From the NCBI RefSeq assembly GCF_028747785.1, contig NZ_CP118158.1:4402001-4466000 (forward strand): 64,000 nucleotides of DNA, read 5' to 3'. Origin of the DNA: Halosimplex aquaticum (lineage in GTDB: Archaea; Halobacteriota; Halobacteria; Halobacteriales; Haloarculaceae). Made by a program: the position numbers and the translations under genes. How positions within the stretch are numbered: the stretch's first letter is position 1; each line of letters begins with the position of its first letter. Shown in pieces: positions 33,487 through 41,899 of the stretch. The notes beneath the pieces are model-generated. The model did not search any database. It saw only the letters and a list, made by a program, of their open reading frames with translations, and was not told the DNA's origin.

Positions 33487-33767
33487 GGGGACGAGCGGGG
33501 CGAGTCTCCTCGCGATCGACGAACACTGAACGGAGTAACGCGTTTCGAAACAGACGACGGCGACGAACACCGCGGATTCGATGAACGCGGACCGGTTGAT
33601 CGGTCTCTCGCGGTGACTGTGAATTCTCACGATTGACTCTGGAGCGGTCCGAGAGATGGCAGTATGTTAACGAGCGGTTGCGGGCCGCTAGCTCACTATT
33701 CGGCCAATATATCGCACGTTGATGCTGTCGGGAGAACACTTAATCATCAAACGACCTCAATGGGCCT
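33487..33767. other. 281-bp intergenic region before the Bat-type regulator
   Basis: It holds the weak hairpin at ~33490-33510, then a stretch without a convincing reading frame. From ~33640 the DNA is AT-richer, and CACTTAATC near 33738 lies ~25 bases before the GTG start at 33768, a probable promoter for a leaderless transcript. A possible ORF 33394-33636 overlaps the repeats and lacks protein-like features. Confidence 0.5.
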
Positions 33768-35810
33768 GTGAGCAAGGACGTCGAGCCCCCCCGGGGGGAG
33801 TGGGGCGATGCAGCGGCGGCGAACGCGGTCGACGAGTCGTTCGTCGACGTGATCGGGGGGACGGTCCTCTCGGAGCTACTTGTCGCGAGCGCTGCGGACT
33901 GTTTCATCGTCGTCGACGAGGCGGGCCGTGTCGTCTTCACGAACCCCGCGGTCCAACGGATCTTCGGATACGGGCCGGAGGAGCTCGTGGATCACCCGTT
34001 GTTCGAGCTGATCCCGGAGCGGTTGCGCGACGCCCACCGGTCGGGGTTCGAGGAGTACTTGCGACGGGGCGAGCGGACGTTCGACTGGGACGACGTGCGG
34101 TTTCGAGGCCGCCACCGGGACGGTCGGGAGGTCCCGGTGGCGATGTGGTTCCGCGAGTTCGCCCACGACGGCGACCGGTACTTCGTCGGCGTCGTCAGGG
34201 ACGTCTCGGCGGAGGTCCAGCGGCGCGAGGAGCTCGCGGCGGAGCGGGCGTTCGTCGGGAGCGTCTTCGACGCACTGCCCGACATCGTCTACGCGTTCGA
34301 CCGGGACGGGCGATTCCTCCGGTGGAACGAGCAGGCGGGTGAGGTCACCGGATACACCGACGAGGAGATCCGGGGGCTGGACCCGCTGGACGTGATCCCC
34401 GAGGAGGACCACGAGCGGGTCGCGGCGTCCATGCAGCGGGTGTTCACCGAGGGCACCGTCGAGACGATCGAGTCGCGGCTCGTCACGAAAGAGGGCACGG
34501 AGATCCCCTACGAGTTCACGGGCGCGCCGCTGGTCGAGAACGGCGAGATCGTCGGCGAAACCGGCGTGGGTCGCGACGTCTCCGAGCGGAAGCGCTACGA
34601 GGAGACGCTGGAGCGGCTGGACGACCTCAACACGGCGATCCGGTCAGTCGACCGGGCGCTCGTCGATGCCGACACGCGCGAGGAGATCACCCGCTCGGTC
34701 TGTACGCGCCTCGTCGAGGAGGGCGCCTACTGCGGGGCGGTCGTCGGGTCGCTGGACGGCGACGGCGTGGGGCTCGACGTTGACGCCTGGGCGGGGCTCG
34801 GGCGGGAGATGGTCGAGGTGGCAGCGGACCGCGCGGAGGACGGCGACGTGCCGTCCATCGTCGAGCGGGCGGCCGAGTCGGGCTCCGTACAGGTCTCCGA
34901 GAACGTCACGAGCGGACCCATGGTCGACGAGACCGAGGGGACGGAACGCTCCCGGACGTTCGCGGTGGTCCCGCTACTCGCGGACGACCAGCGGTTCGGC
35001 CTCCTCGGCGTGTGTACCCATCGGGTACCGGGCCTTTCCGACCGAGAGCGGGCGGTGCTCGGCGAACTCGGGGAAGTGATCGGGAACGCGATCCAGTCGG
35101 CGCTGACCCGGCAGTTGCTCCACTCGGACGCCGTCGTCGAGATCGAACTCCGGTCGCGAGACGCGGACGTGCCGTTCGTCGCGGTCTCCGAAGCGGCCGA
35201 CTGCCGGCTCGACCTCCAGCGGTCGCTCTCGTTCGGGGACGAACAGGTCTTCTACTTCGCGTCGAGCGGCGTTCCGGCGGACCGTATCCGCGACGCGGCC
35301 TCGTCCGTCCCCGCGATCACCGCCGTCGACGCGCTCGACGACGGGCGCTTCGAGTTCCGGACGTGCGGCGGGACGATCACGTCGGTGCTGGCTGAGTTGG
35401 GCGCCAGGACGACCGCCGGCGTCGCGGACCACGGCGAGGCGCGGATCGTCGCGGAGTTGCCGTCCGACGCGGCAGTCCGCGAGGTGGTCGACGCAGTCCA
35501 GGAGCGGTACCCGGACACCGATCTGGCCGCGCGCCACGAGACCGAGCGGTCGCTGCAGCGCCCGGACGAGTTCCGCCGCACGCTCGCGACCGACCTGACG
35601 GAGAAACAGCAGGCCGCGCTGGAGGCGGCGTACTTCTCGGGGTACTTCGAGTGGCCGGCGCGGACGAGCGACGCCGGCGCCGTCGCGGAGACGCTGGACA
35701 TCGCCCCCCAGACGTTCCACCAGCACCTCCGCGTCGCCGAGCGCAAACTCCTCTCGGCGCTGTTCGAGGACGCGAGACGGGGAGACGCTCTCGACCGGAG
35801 CCGTACCTGA
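33768..35810 (+). CDS. Bat-like sensor/regulator (PAS-PAS-GAF-HTH_10)
   Basis: The 680-residue protein has two PAS domains (about residues 35-155 starting AADCFIVVDEAGRVVFTNPA, and 160-280 starting DALPDIVYAFDRDGRFL), a GAF domain (~290-450), the bacterioopsin-activator domain (VVEIELRSRDADVPFVAVSE, ~455-610) and a C-terminal HTH_10 DNA-binding domain (LTEKQQAALEAAYFSGYFEWPARTS as start of the motif). Such proteins sense light, redox or small molecules and bind DNA directly. Its ligand and targets are unknown. The GTG start is supported by a TATA-like element ~25 bases upstream. No bacteriorhodopsin gene is in the window. Confidence 0.9.
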   Translation: MSKDVEPPRGEWGDAAAANAVDESFVDVIGGTVLSELLVASAADCFIVVDEAGRVVFTNPAVQRIFGYGPEELVDHPLFELIPERLRDAHRSGFEEYLRRGERTFDWDDVRFRGRHRDGREVPVAMWFREFAHDGDRYFVGVVRDVSAEVQRREELAAERAFVGSVFDALPDIVYAFDRDGRFLRWNEQAGEVTGYTDEEIRGLDPLDVIPEEDHERVAASMQRVFTEGTVETIESRLVTKEGTEIPYEFTGAPLVENGEIVGETGVGRDVSERKRYEETLERLDDLNTAIRSVDRALVDADTREEITRSVCTRLVEEGAYCGAVVGSLDGDGVGLDVDAWAGLGREMVEVAADRAEDGDVPSIVERAAESGSVQVSENVTSGPMVDETEGTERSRTFAVVPLLADDQRFGLLGVCTHRVPGLSDRERAVLGELGEVIGNAIQSALTRQLLHSDAVVEIELRSRDADVPFVAVSEAADCRLDLQRSLSFGDEQVFYFASSGVPADRIRDAASSVPAITAVDALDDGRFEFRTCGGTITSVLAELGARTTAGVADHGEARIVAELPSDAAVREVVDAVQERYPDTDLAARHETERSLQRPDEFRRTLATDLTEKQQAALEAAYFSGYFEWPARTSDAGAVAETLDIAPQTFHQHLRVAERKLLSALFEDARRGDALDRSRT

Positions 35811-35988
35811 GTGCTCTGGTATGCTCCTCAATGCCCCTCGCGGCCAATATCGGTTGTGCCCGGAGTCGAATCGAAACCGCCGCGTCGACCCCGGTCTGCC
35901 GTCGACGCCCGTGCTGGAACGGTTGGCCGCCGGCGAGGCCCGCCGGAATCGCGGCGCGGACGGGCAGACCTGATCCGGTGAACCACCG

Positions 35989-36264
35989 ATGACAGCTATC
36001 GACGACTGGACAGTCACGAACGCCTACGGGGACGACCCGGTGAGCGAAGCGGTCGTGAGGGCCGTCGCCGCGGCGACCGATCGGTCGGTCGCTGACCTCC
36101 GTCCGCTGTACTACGCCGTCGACTCGGACTCGCTCGACCGCCTCCTGGAGGGAGCGGGCGAGCCGTCGATCAGATTCGACTACGAGGGCTGTCACGTGAC
36201 CGTCACCGAGACGCACGTGCGGGTCAGCGCGACCGACGACGCCGGGATGTCGACGAGCCGATAG
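35989..36264 (+). CDS. HalOD1 output-domain protein
   Basis: Ninety-one residues matching the halobacterial output domain: SEAVVRAVAAATDRSVADL, RPLYYAVDSDSLDRLL and a beta segment IRFDYEGCHVTVTETHVRV. Such stand-alone domains are abundant in haloarchaea and are thought to act in signalling, but their mechanism is unknown. It follows the Bat-like regulator on the same strand after a 178-bp gap and could belong to its circuit (inference). Confidence 0.8.
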   Translation: MTAIDDWTVTNAYGDDPVSEAVVRAVAAATDRSVADLRPLYYAVDSDSLDRLLEGAGEPSIRFDYEGCHVTVTETHVRVSATDDAGMSTSR

Positions 36265-36295
36265 CGTCCGGCGGCGTCGCACGGCCGATCCGTCG

Positions 36296-36898
36296 TCAGC
36301 CGGCGTAGCGCTTGGCGGTCGTGTACGCCTCGCGGACCCGCTTGAACTCGTCCTCGTCGCCGCCCTGGTCGGGGTGGACTTCCTTGACTTTTCGCCGGTA
36401 GGCGGCTTTCACCTCGTCGAGGCTGGCGGAGGCGGGCACGCCCAGTTCGGCGAAGGCGGCGAGCGTCGGGTCCACGCGGTCTTCGTCCTCGTCAGGCCCG
36501 AAGTCGACGTCGGGCACGTCGAACGGGAGCCGCTGGCCCAGCTGGACGCCCGGCATCTCGTGCTCGACGAGCACCGGCACCGTCGGCGAGCGCTCGATTC
36601 GGTAGTACGCCCGGGCGTCGAACGTGATCGCCACGTCCCGTTCCGGGAGGTAGAACGCCACGTGCTGGCCCTCGACGAAGTGGTCCTCGGCGAAGGGCTC
36701 GTCGATGGCTTCGAGGTACTCGCGCAGTTCGGTCCGGCGTCGGCCCTCGCCGCCATGTCGTCGCCGCTGGGCCTGGCGAGCGGGATAGAGTCGGTCGGCG
36801 ACGACGAACAGACAGGCGGCGAGGAGGCTACTCGCGACGCCGAGACCGATCCCGACGAGCAACCACTCGGGCAGCGAGAGCAGGCCGTCCACCACCAC
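36296..36898 (-). CDS. Membrane-anchored J-domain protein
   Basis: The protein has 200 residues. An N-terminal hydrophobic helix (LPEWLLVGIGLGVASSLLAACLF) anchors it, a middle region (~50-140) has no recognised fold, and the C-terminal ~60 residues are a J-domain with the HPD motif in VHPDQGGDEDEFKRV. J-domains stimulate Hsp70 ATPase activity, so this protein may recruit the DnaK encoded 3 kb away to the membrane (inference). Unlike DnaJ it has no zinc-finger or Gly/Phe region, and the J-domain is at the C-terminus. Confidence 0.85.
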   Translation of the reverse strand: MVVDGLLSLPEWLLVGIGLGVASSLLAACLFVVADRLYPARQAQRRRHGGEGRRRTELREYLEAIDEPFAEDHFVEGQHVAFYLPERDVAITFDARAYYRIERSPTVPVLVEHEMPGVQLGQRLPFDVPDVDFGPDEDEDRVDPTLAAFAELGVPASASLDEVKAAYRRKVKEVHPDQGGDEDEFKRVREAYTTAKRYAG

Positions 36899-36967
36899 GC
36901 GCGGGCGTTGGCGTCGCTGAAATATGAAAGTCTCGGGAGCGGCGAACGGCGAACCGGCGGTCTCCGG

Positions 36968-37723
36968 TCACCCGATGTAGCGGAGGTCCTCGTCGGAGGG
37001 GGTCGGGGTGCCCTGGTCCATCTCCTGGATCTTCCGGACGACCTCCTCCATCTCGTCGGCGCGCTCTTCCAGCGAGGCGTAGTCGACGTCGAAGTCGACG
37101 ACCTCCTGGAGGACTTCGAGGACGGCCTGTGCGCTCTTGGGATCGACGAGGTAGCCGCTGGTCTCGCCCATCAGACAGGCCGCTTCGAAGCCGCGGCGCT
37201 CGCCGAGGCCGAGCAGCAGGCCGCTGACGCCGACGATGCCGCCGGCCGGCTCGTCCTCGCGGAACTCGACGCCGACCGCTTCGAGGTCGTCGACGACCTC
37301 GTCCGTCGTCGCCGCTCCGAGGACGGAGTACTCCTCGATGAGTTCGCCGGTGGGGACGCCTCCGAGGGCGAACACGCGCTCGACGCCGTAGTCGTCGGCC
37401 ACGTCGAGGAACGTGTCGGTCAGCCCGTAGTGGCCCTCGCTGTCCTGGGCCTGGTGGTCGCCGGTGAGAACGAGCAGGTCCCGGCCGTCCTCGGGCTGGA
37501 CGGCGTGGAACTCGGCGGAGGCGAGCTCCGTCCGGCCGTCCTCGACGCTCACCTGCGGCGGGAAGTGCGTCGAGTGGACCCGTTCGACCAGCTCGCTGTC
37601 GATCTCTTCGAGGAGGTGCTCGACGGCGAGTTTGCCGACGTGACCGACGCCGGGCAGCCCCTCGACCAGCACGGGCTCGTCGAGGTCGGGGCTCGCCAGC
37701 GCCTCGCGTTCGTATTCGTCCAT
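36968..37723 (-). CDS. PAC2 family protein, last gene of the rpl44e operon
   Basis: The 251-residue protein has the PAC2 signature VEGLPGVGHVGKLAVEHLL near residue 20 and ends with a helical segment (ERADEMEEVVRKIQEM) and GTPTPSDEDLRYIG. It follows nop10 by five bases and so is probably co-transcribed with rpl44e-rps27e-aif2a-nop10. This linkage is widely conserved in archaea and suggests a role tied to ribosome or proteasome assembly. It is a paralogue of the protein at 23751-24488. Confidence 0.88.
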   Translation of the reverse strand: MDEYEREALASPDLDEPVLVEGLPGVGHVGKLAVEHLLEEIDSELVERVHSTHFPPQVSVEDGRTELASAEFHAVQPEDGRDLLVLTGDHQAQDSEGHYGLTDTFLDVADDYGVERVFALGGVPTGELIEEYSVLGAATTDEVVDDLEAVGVEFREDEPAGGIVGVSGLLLGLGERRGFEAACLMGETSGYLVDPKSAQAVLEVLQEVVDFDVDYASLEERADEMEEVVRKIQEMDQGTPTPSDEDLRYIG

Positions 37724-37728
37724 ACGGG

Positions 37729-37911
37729 TTAGTCGCGGCGTCGCCGCTTAAGTGCGCGTCGATACTTCCCGTAGTTGTCCTCGGGCGAGAACGGCGCCGG
37801 CGCGGAGTTGACCGCCTCAGCACCGCACGCCGGACACGTCTCGGCGAGCGTGTAGCGCGGCCGCTCGTGTTCGTCGCGCCACGCCGAGCAGACGAGGATG
37901 TCCGATTTCAT
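37729..37911 (-). CDS. nop10: H/ACA ribonucleoprotein Nop10
   Basis: Sixty residues, normal for Nop10, with the zinc-binding N-terminal part (ILVCSAW and TCPACGAEAV) and the C-terminal RNA-binding stretch APAPFSPEDNYGKYRRALKRR. It is a core subunit of H/ACA RNPs, which make pseudouridine in rRNA and tRNA together with Cbf5, Gar1 and L7Ae. Of the usual four cysteines two or three are seen. It is third to last in the operon, 29 bases after aIF2-alpha. Confidence 0.95.
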   Translation of the reverse strand: MKSDILVCSAWRDEHERPRYTLAETCPACGAEAVNSAPAPFSPEDNYGKYRRALKRRRRD

Positions 37912-37940
37912 GAGAACTGGTGGGCCGCGAGCGACGTCGA

Positions 37941-38741
37941 TTACTCGGCGTCTTCGCGGCGGTCGCGGTGGTACTCGCCGCTGCCGCCGTGGTCACTGAC
38001 GACGGCGATTGCGCGCTCGGCGCTGGTCTCGAGGTGGGACTCGGCCGTCTTGTAGTCGGGCGCCTGCACCTGGATGCGGTACTCGGGCGAGCCGACGTAG
38101 GTCACTTCGAGGTCGACCTCCTCGGGGATCTCGCCGTTGCCTTCCGCGGCCTGGAGCGACTCCTTGATCACGTCGACGCCGTCGCCGCTGGGGCACTCCA
38201 GCGTGACGTAGCCGGTGACGTTGACGTAGGGCACCGAGACGTTCTCCCGAGCGGTCTCGACGATGGCCTCGATCTCCTCGTCGGAGAGGTCGGTCTCGTC
38301 GAGGGCTTCCTCGCCGTGGATGGCGGCCTCCTCGAAGCCCTCGTACATCGAGCCGAAGGCGGCCAGCAACTCGTTGGCGATGGCGGCGTAGGTCTCGTCG
38401 TCGATGTCGTCGCCGAACGCCAGCAGCATCCAGTTGTCGGCCTTCTGCTCGTTTTTCCACTCCTGGATCTTGTCCTTGCGCTGGTGGTCGTTGACGTCCT
38501 TGATCGACAGATCGATCTGCTGGGCATCCTCGTCGACGTCGAGGACCTTCGCGACGACCGTCTGGCCCTCGGAGACGTGGTCGCGGACGTTCTTGATCCA
38601 CCCGGAGGCGACCTCGCTGATGTGACAGAGGCCGCGCTTGTCCTCGTACTCCTGGAGGTCGACGAAGACGCCGAAGTCCTCGATCTCGTCGACGCGTCCG
38701 ACCACCAGTTCGCCGGGGTCGGGCCAGCCGCTGTATTTCAT
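37941..38741 (-). CDS. Translation initiation factor aIF2 subunit alpha
   Basis: A 266-residue subunit of the factor that delivers initiator tRNA to the small ribosomal subunit. Residues ~10-85 form an S1 RNA-binding domain ([35 protein letters not shown]), followed by a helical domain and an alpha-beta domain ([24 protein letters not shown]). The ATG at 38741 overlaps the last base of the rps27e stop codon, so the two are coupled. Confidence 0.96.
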   Translation of the reverse strand: MKYSGWPDPGELVVGRVDEIEDFGVFVDLQEYEDKRGLCHISEVASGWIKNVRDHVSEGQTVVAKVLDVDEDAQQIDLSIKDVNDHQRKDKIQEWKNEQKADNWMLLAFGDDIDDETYAAIANELLAAFGSMYEGFEEAAIHGEEALDETDLSDEEIEAIVETARENVSVPYVNVTGYVTLECPSGDGVDVIKESLQAAEGNGEIPEEVDLEVTYVGSPEYRIQVQAPDYKTAESHLETSAERAIAVVSDHGGSGEYHRDRREDAE

Positions 38742-38914
38742 TATCGTGCCTCGACGGTCTCTAGAACCTCGCCCTCAATAGCCGCTTTGCCGCCCGTCGG
38801 TCGGGCGAGCGTGTGACCGCAGACCTCGCAGGCGACTTCGGATGCGGCCTTGCCGAAGACGATCTGTTCGTTCTCACAGTCCGGGCACGCGACGGAGTAG
38901 AAGTTGCCTGTCAT
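38741..38914 (-). CDS. rps27e: Ribosomal protein S27e
   Basis: Fifty-seven residues starting [17 protein letters not shown], with the zinc ribbon CPDC and CEVC and ending [10 protein letters not shown], as in archaeal S27e. The start two bases before the rpl44e stop and the one-base overlap with aif2a show a tight operon. I use the MTGNF start; an upstream in-frame extension overlaps rpl44e and is not credible. Confidence 0.95.
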   Translation of the reverse strand: MTGNFYSVACPDCENEQIVFGKAASEVACEVCGHTLARPTGGKAAIEGEVLETVEAR

Positions 38915-38916
38915 CG

Positions 38917-39201
38917 TTAGTCCTGCAGGTCCAGTTTGCCGGCGCGCCATCCCTCGCGGAGGTGGGCCTTGCCGCAGTCGGAACAGCGGTACTTGAGGTC
39001 GGTCTTCTGGGTCGGCTTCCCGCCCGAGGGGACCTTCGAGAACTTGCCCGCGTTCCCGTAGCCCGAGCGCGTTCGCTCGGCCTGTCGCCCGTTGACCTTG
39101 GTCATCCCCGAGGTCCGACCGCTCCGAACGCGCTCGACCTCGTGTTCGTTGTGCTCGTCGCAGTGCGGACAGTACGTGTTAAATCGGCGTGGCATCTCCA
39201 T
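38917..39201 (-). CDS. rpl44e: Ribosomal protein L44e
   Basis: Ninety-four residues with zinc ligands CPHC and CSDC and the conserved segment [20 protein letters not shown], ending [13 protein letters not shown]. It is a large-subunit ribosomal protein near the E site. The start [10 protein letters not shown] is that of haloarchaeal L44e; an ATG two codons later is possible. A TTTTAAGC element about 36-42 bases upstream on the minus strand likely serves the operon rpl44e-rps27e-aif2a-nop10-PAC2. Confidence 0.96.
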   Translation of the reverse strand: MEMPRRFNTYCPHCDEHNEHEVERVRSGRTSGMTKVNGRQAERTRSGYGNAGKFSKVPSGGKPTQKTDLKYRCSDCGKAHLREGWRAGKLDLQD

Positions 39202-39335
39202 AGATATCGACCTTGCGAGCGGCTTGGTCGTGCCCGCTTAAAACCCGTTTGGTTCGGGGCGGCGACAGGAGCGCGAAGCGGTGGCTCGGAGGGCGCTTCG
39301 AAGTCACTAAGTACGGTTCCGCCGAATCGACGGGC

Positions 39336-39593
39336 ATGAAGAAGCTGATCGTCCACGGGGACCCCGGATTCCGGAAGGACGCCGTCATCTCGGTCGACGG
39401 CGAGGAGCTGGTCGTCTTCGGCGTCGCTCGCCAGGGCGAGTGGCACGGTCCGGACCGACCCCAGCTGTGGTGCACTGTCGGCACCGAAGACGAGCGCGAC
39501 ACCTACGAGCGCCGCGACTACATCCCCAACTTCCTCGACACGGAGGCCGTCGACGCCGAGGCGGTCGAACTCGTCGAACCGGCGACGGCCTGA
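39336..39593 (+). CDS. Conserved haloarchaeal protein (HAH_0734-like)
   Basis: Eighty-five residues beginning MKKLIVHGDPGFRKDAVISV and containing GEELVVFGVARQGEWHG and DRPQLWCTVGTEDERDTYERRDYIP. It looks like a small beta-rich protein with one cysteine. I recall a conserved haloarchaeal family named HAH_0734 with this start; the name is from memory and the function is unknown. It is divergent from rpl44e and convergent with the KaiC-like gene. Confidence 0.7.
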   Translation: MKKLIVHGDPGFRKDAVISVDGEELVVFGVARQGEWHGPDRPQLWCTVGTEDERDTYERRDYIPNFLDTEAVDAEAVELVEPATA

Positions 39594-39627
39594 GCCGGCC
39601 GCGCCCGACAGTCCCGTTTTTCTCCCG

Positions 39628-40023
39628 TCACACGAGGTCCACGTACGGCGGGTCCTCGGCGTAGTCGACGACGGCGCTCGTCCCCGGCGACCCCGTCGGC
39701 GACTGCTCCAGCGTGAGCCACTCGACGCCGTCGTCGTCGCGCTCCATCGTCTCGCCCGGCTCGGAGTGGACGGTGATCACCGTCAGGTTCTCCGCATTCA
39801 GGTCGAACGGGTAGGGGGCGAGCGCGTCTTCGAGTTCTTCCAGCGTCTGCTCGGTGCTGACGAACAGGCAGTCCTCCCCTCCGTCGAGGCCGGCCTGGAG
39901 GAACTGCATCCCGAGCGTGGTCTTCCCCGTCCCCGGCGAGCCGGACACGAGCAGACTGCGATTCGCCGGCACGCCACCGCCCAGGAGCGCGTTCAGCCGC
40001 TCGCATCCGGTCGAGAGAGGCAT
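39628..40023 (-). CDS. Truncated KaiC/RadA-like ATPase
   Basis: The 131-residue protein starts like a haloarchaeal KaiC-domain ATPase: MPLSTGCERLNALLGG, Walker A GSPGTGKTT at residues 28-36 and FVSTEQTLEELEDAL. But it ends soon after WLTLEQSP with SAVVDYAEDPPYVDLV, and the Walker B strand and rest of the RecA fold are missing. The tail resembles the end of longer relatives, so an internal deletion joining N- and C-terminal parts is possible. It may be a remnant or an altered small protein. A palindrome surrounds its promoter (40028-40074). Confidence 0.65.
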   Translation of the reverse strand: MPLSTGCERLNALLGGGVPANRSLLVSGSPGTGKTTLGMQFLQAGLDGGEDCLFVSTEQTLEELEDALAPYPFDLNAENLTVITVHSEPGETMERDDDGVEWLTLEQSPTGSPGTSAVVDYAEDPPYVDLV

Positions 40024-40027
40024 CGTC

Positions 40028-40074
40028 CCCAAATGCGTTTCAGCGATTAAATCAGTTGTTCCGACACATTTGGG
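40028..40074 (-). promoter_or_regulatory. Inverted repeat flanking the KaiC-like gene promoter
   Basis: CCCAAATG at 40028-40035 and CATTTGGG at 40067-40074 are perfect inverted 8-mers separated by 31 bases. Between them lies ATTTAATC (minus strand, near 40050), a plausible TATA box about 27 bases from the ATG at 40023. The layout is that of an operator or stem around a promoter. Confidence 0.55.
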
Positions 40075-40145
40075 TGCCGTCGCCGGAGAGTTCCGGCCGC
40101 AAAAACGTATCGGGGCGGTGATAGGCGTTCTCGGGCGAAAGAAAC

Positions 40146-40154
40146 GCTTTAATC
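40146..40154 (+). promoter_or_regulatory. Promoter element of tyrS
   Basis: GCTTTAATC lies about 23-31 bases before the ATG at 40177, matching an archaeal TATA box and favouring that start over the upstream GTG at 40162. Confidence 0.5.
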
Positions 40155-40176
40155 TCGCCCGGTGGGACGGGTGGAC

Positions 40177-41211
40177 ATGGACACGGCCGAGCGGCTCGAA
40201 CTCGCGACCCGGAACACGGCCGAGGTGGTCGAGCGATCGGAACTGGAGGCGCACTTCGAGGAGGGGGACCCGTCGGTCTACATCGGCTACGCGCCGACGG
40301 GCGAGATGCACATCGGGCACTTCACGACGATGCGCAAGCTCGCGGACTTCCTCGGCGCCGGGATGGACGTGACGGTCCTGATCGCGGACCTGCACGCCCA
40401 CCTCGACGACAACAAGAGTCCCTTCGACCTGCTCGACGCCCGCTCGGACTACTACGAGGCGTCCATCGAGGCGATGATCGACGCCGCTGGCGCTGACGCC
40501 GACCGGATCTCCTTCGTCCGCGGGAGCGACTTCGAACTCGACCCCGACTACACGCTGGAACTGCTGCGGATGGCCGCCGAGACGACGCTCAGCCGCGCCC
40601 AGCGGGCCGGCAGCGAGGTCGTCCGCGAGTCCGACTCGCCGAAGCTCGGCGGGCTGCTCTACCCGCTCATGCAGACGCTGGACGTGGACGCGCTGGACGC
40701 CGACGTGGCCTACGGCGGTATCGACCAGCGCGGTATCTACATGCTCTCGCGGGAGATCCTCCCCGACCACGGCGGCGAGGCGCCGGTCTGCGTCTTCGCG
40801 CCGCTGCTCTCGGGGCTCTCGGGGGGGAAGATGTCCGCTTCCGACGAGTCCTCGAAGGTCAACCTCAACGACTCCCCGGAGGAAGTCGTCGAGAAGATCG
40901 AGGCCGCCTACTGCCCCGCGGGCGAGCGCGAGGACAACGGCGTCCTGGAGTACCTCGAATACCTCGTCTTCCCGATCCTCGACGAGCGCGGCGAGTCGCT
41001 CGTCGTCGAACGCCCCGACGAGTACGGCGGGAACCTCACCTACGACGACTACGACGACCTGGAGGAAGACTTCCTGTCGGGCGAGCTCCACCCGGCGGAC
41101 CTCAAGCCCTCCGCGGGCGAGGCCATCTCGGACGTCATCGCGCCCGTCCGCGGGCGCCTGAACGACCGGCGCGAACTGCTCCGCGAGGCCTACCCCGAGA
41201 AGTACGACTGA
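40177..41211 (+). CDS. tyrS: Tyrosyl-tRNA synthetase
   Basis: The 344-residue class I synthetase has HIGH at residues 45-48 (EMHIGHFTTM) and the KMSAS loop with Lys218 (GGKMSASDESSK). The central region MQTLDVDALDADVAYGGIDQRGIYM holds the amino-acid and tRNA-recognition helices of archaeal TyrRS. It charges tRNA-Tyr; the archaeal form lacks the bacterial C-terminal S4-like domain, in line with this length. The methyltransferase gene follows 16 bases downstream and may be co-transcribed. Confidence 0.93.
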   Translation: MDTAERLELATRNTAEVVERSELEAHFEEGDPSVYIGYAPTGEMHIGHFTTMRKLADFLGAGMDVTVLIADLHAHLDDNKSPFDLLDARSDYYEASIEAMIDAAGADADRISFVRGSDFELDPDYTLELLRMAAETTLSRAQRAGSEVVRESDSPKLGGLLYPLMQTLDVDALDADVAYGGIDQRGIYMLSREILPDHGGEAPVCVFAPLLSGLSGGKMSASDESSKVNLNDSPEEVVEKIEAAYCPAGEREDNGVLEYLEYLVFPILDERGESLVVERPDEYGGNLTYDDYDDLEEDFLSGELHPADLKPSAGEAISDVIAPVRGRLNDRRELLREAYPEKYD

Positions 41212-41227
41212 TCGGGATGAGCGACCG

Positions 41228-41875
41228 ATGACGCCGGCGGACGGCCCGGACACGCAGGCGGTCCGCGACACCTACGACCGGATCGCCGAGCACTTCTCGT
41301 CGACGCGCGAGTACCCCTGGCCGGAGGTCGAGCGCTTTCTCGACGGCCGATCGGGCGACGTGGGCCTCGACGTCGGCTGCGGCAACGGCCGCCACACCGA
41401 ACTGCTGGCCGAGCGCTGCGATCGCGCGGTGGGTCTCGACGTGAGCCGCGGGATACTCCGCGAAGCGAGCGCTCGGGCCGCGGAGCGGGAGTTCTCGTGC
41501 GCACTCGGACAGGCCGACGCGGCGCGGCTACCCGTCAAAAGCGACGCTATCGACCTCGCCGTGTACGTCGCGACGCTGCCGCACCTGCCGTCGCGGGAGC
41601 GCCGCGTCGCGAGCCTGGACGAACTCGCTCGGGCGCTCGATGCCGACGGCCGGGCGCTCGTGAGCGCGTGGTCGACCGCACACGACCGCTTCGAGGAGGA
41701 CGAGGGCTTCGACACGACCGTCGAGTGGACCCTGCCGGGCGGCGAGACGGTCGACCGCTTCTACCACATCTACGACCCCGAGGAGTTCCGGGCGGACGTG
41801 GCCGCGAGCGGGCTGGCGCTCGTCGAGTTCGAGCTATCCAGCGGGAACTGCTACGCGGTCGTACGACCGGCGTAG
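41228..41875 (+). CDS. Class I SAM-dependent methyltransferase (Trm9-like)
   Basis: The 215-residue protein has SAM motif I LDVGCGNGRHTELL, and the later segments DLAVYVATLPHLPSRERRVASLDELARAL and GRALVSAWST, which resemble Trm9/ALKBH8-type tRNA wobble-uridine methyltransferases. It lies directly after tyrS, consistent with a tRNA-modifying role, but the substrate is inference. It lacks the Trm112-binding partner gene nearby. Length is complete. Confidence 0.8.
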   Translation: MTPADGPDTQAVRDTYDRIAEHFSSTREYPWPEVERFLDGRSGDVGLDVGCGNGRHTELLAERCDRAVGLDVSRGILREASARAAEREFSCALGQADAARLPVKSDAIDLAVYVATLPHLPSRERRVASLDELARALDADGRALVSAWSTAHDRFEEDEGFDTTVEWTLPGGETVDRFYHIYDPEEFRADVAASGLALVEFELSSGNCYAVVRPA

Positions 41876-41899
41876 CCGGCCGATGGGGCAGCCGCCCGT

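Noticed and set aside
33394-33636. 80-aa ORF after dnaK
   Set aside because: Overlaps the duplicated tail and hairpins; composition reflects repeats.
31388-33739. 783-aa antisense ORF across dnaK
   Set aside because: Fully opposite a conserved Hsp70 gene; repetitive composition, no domain.
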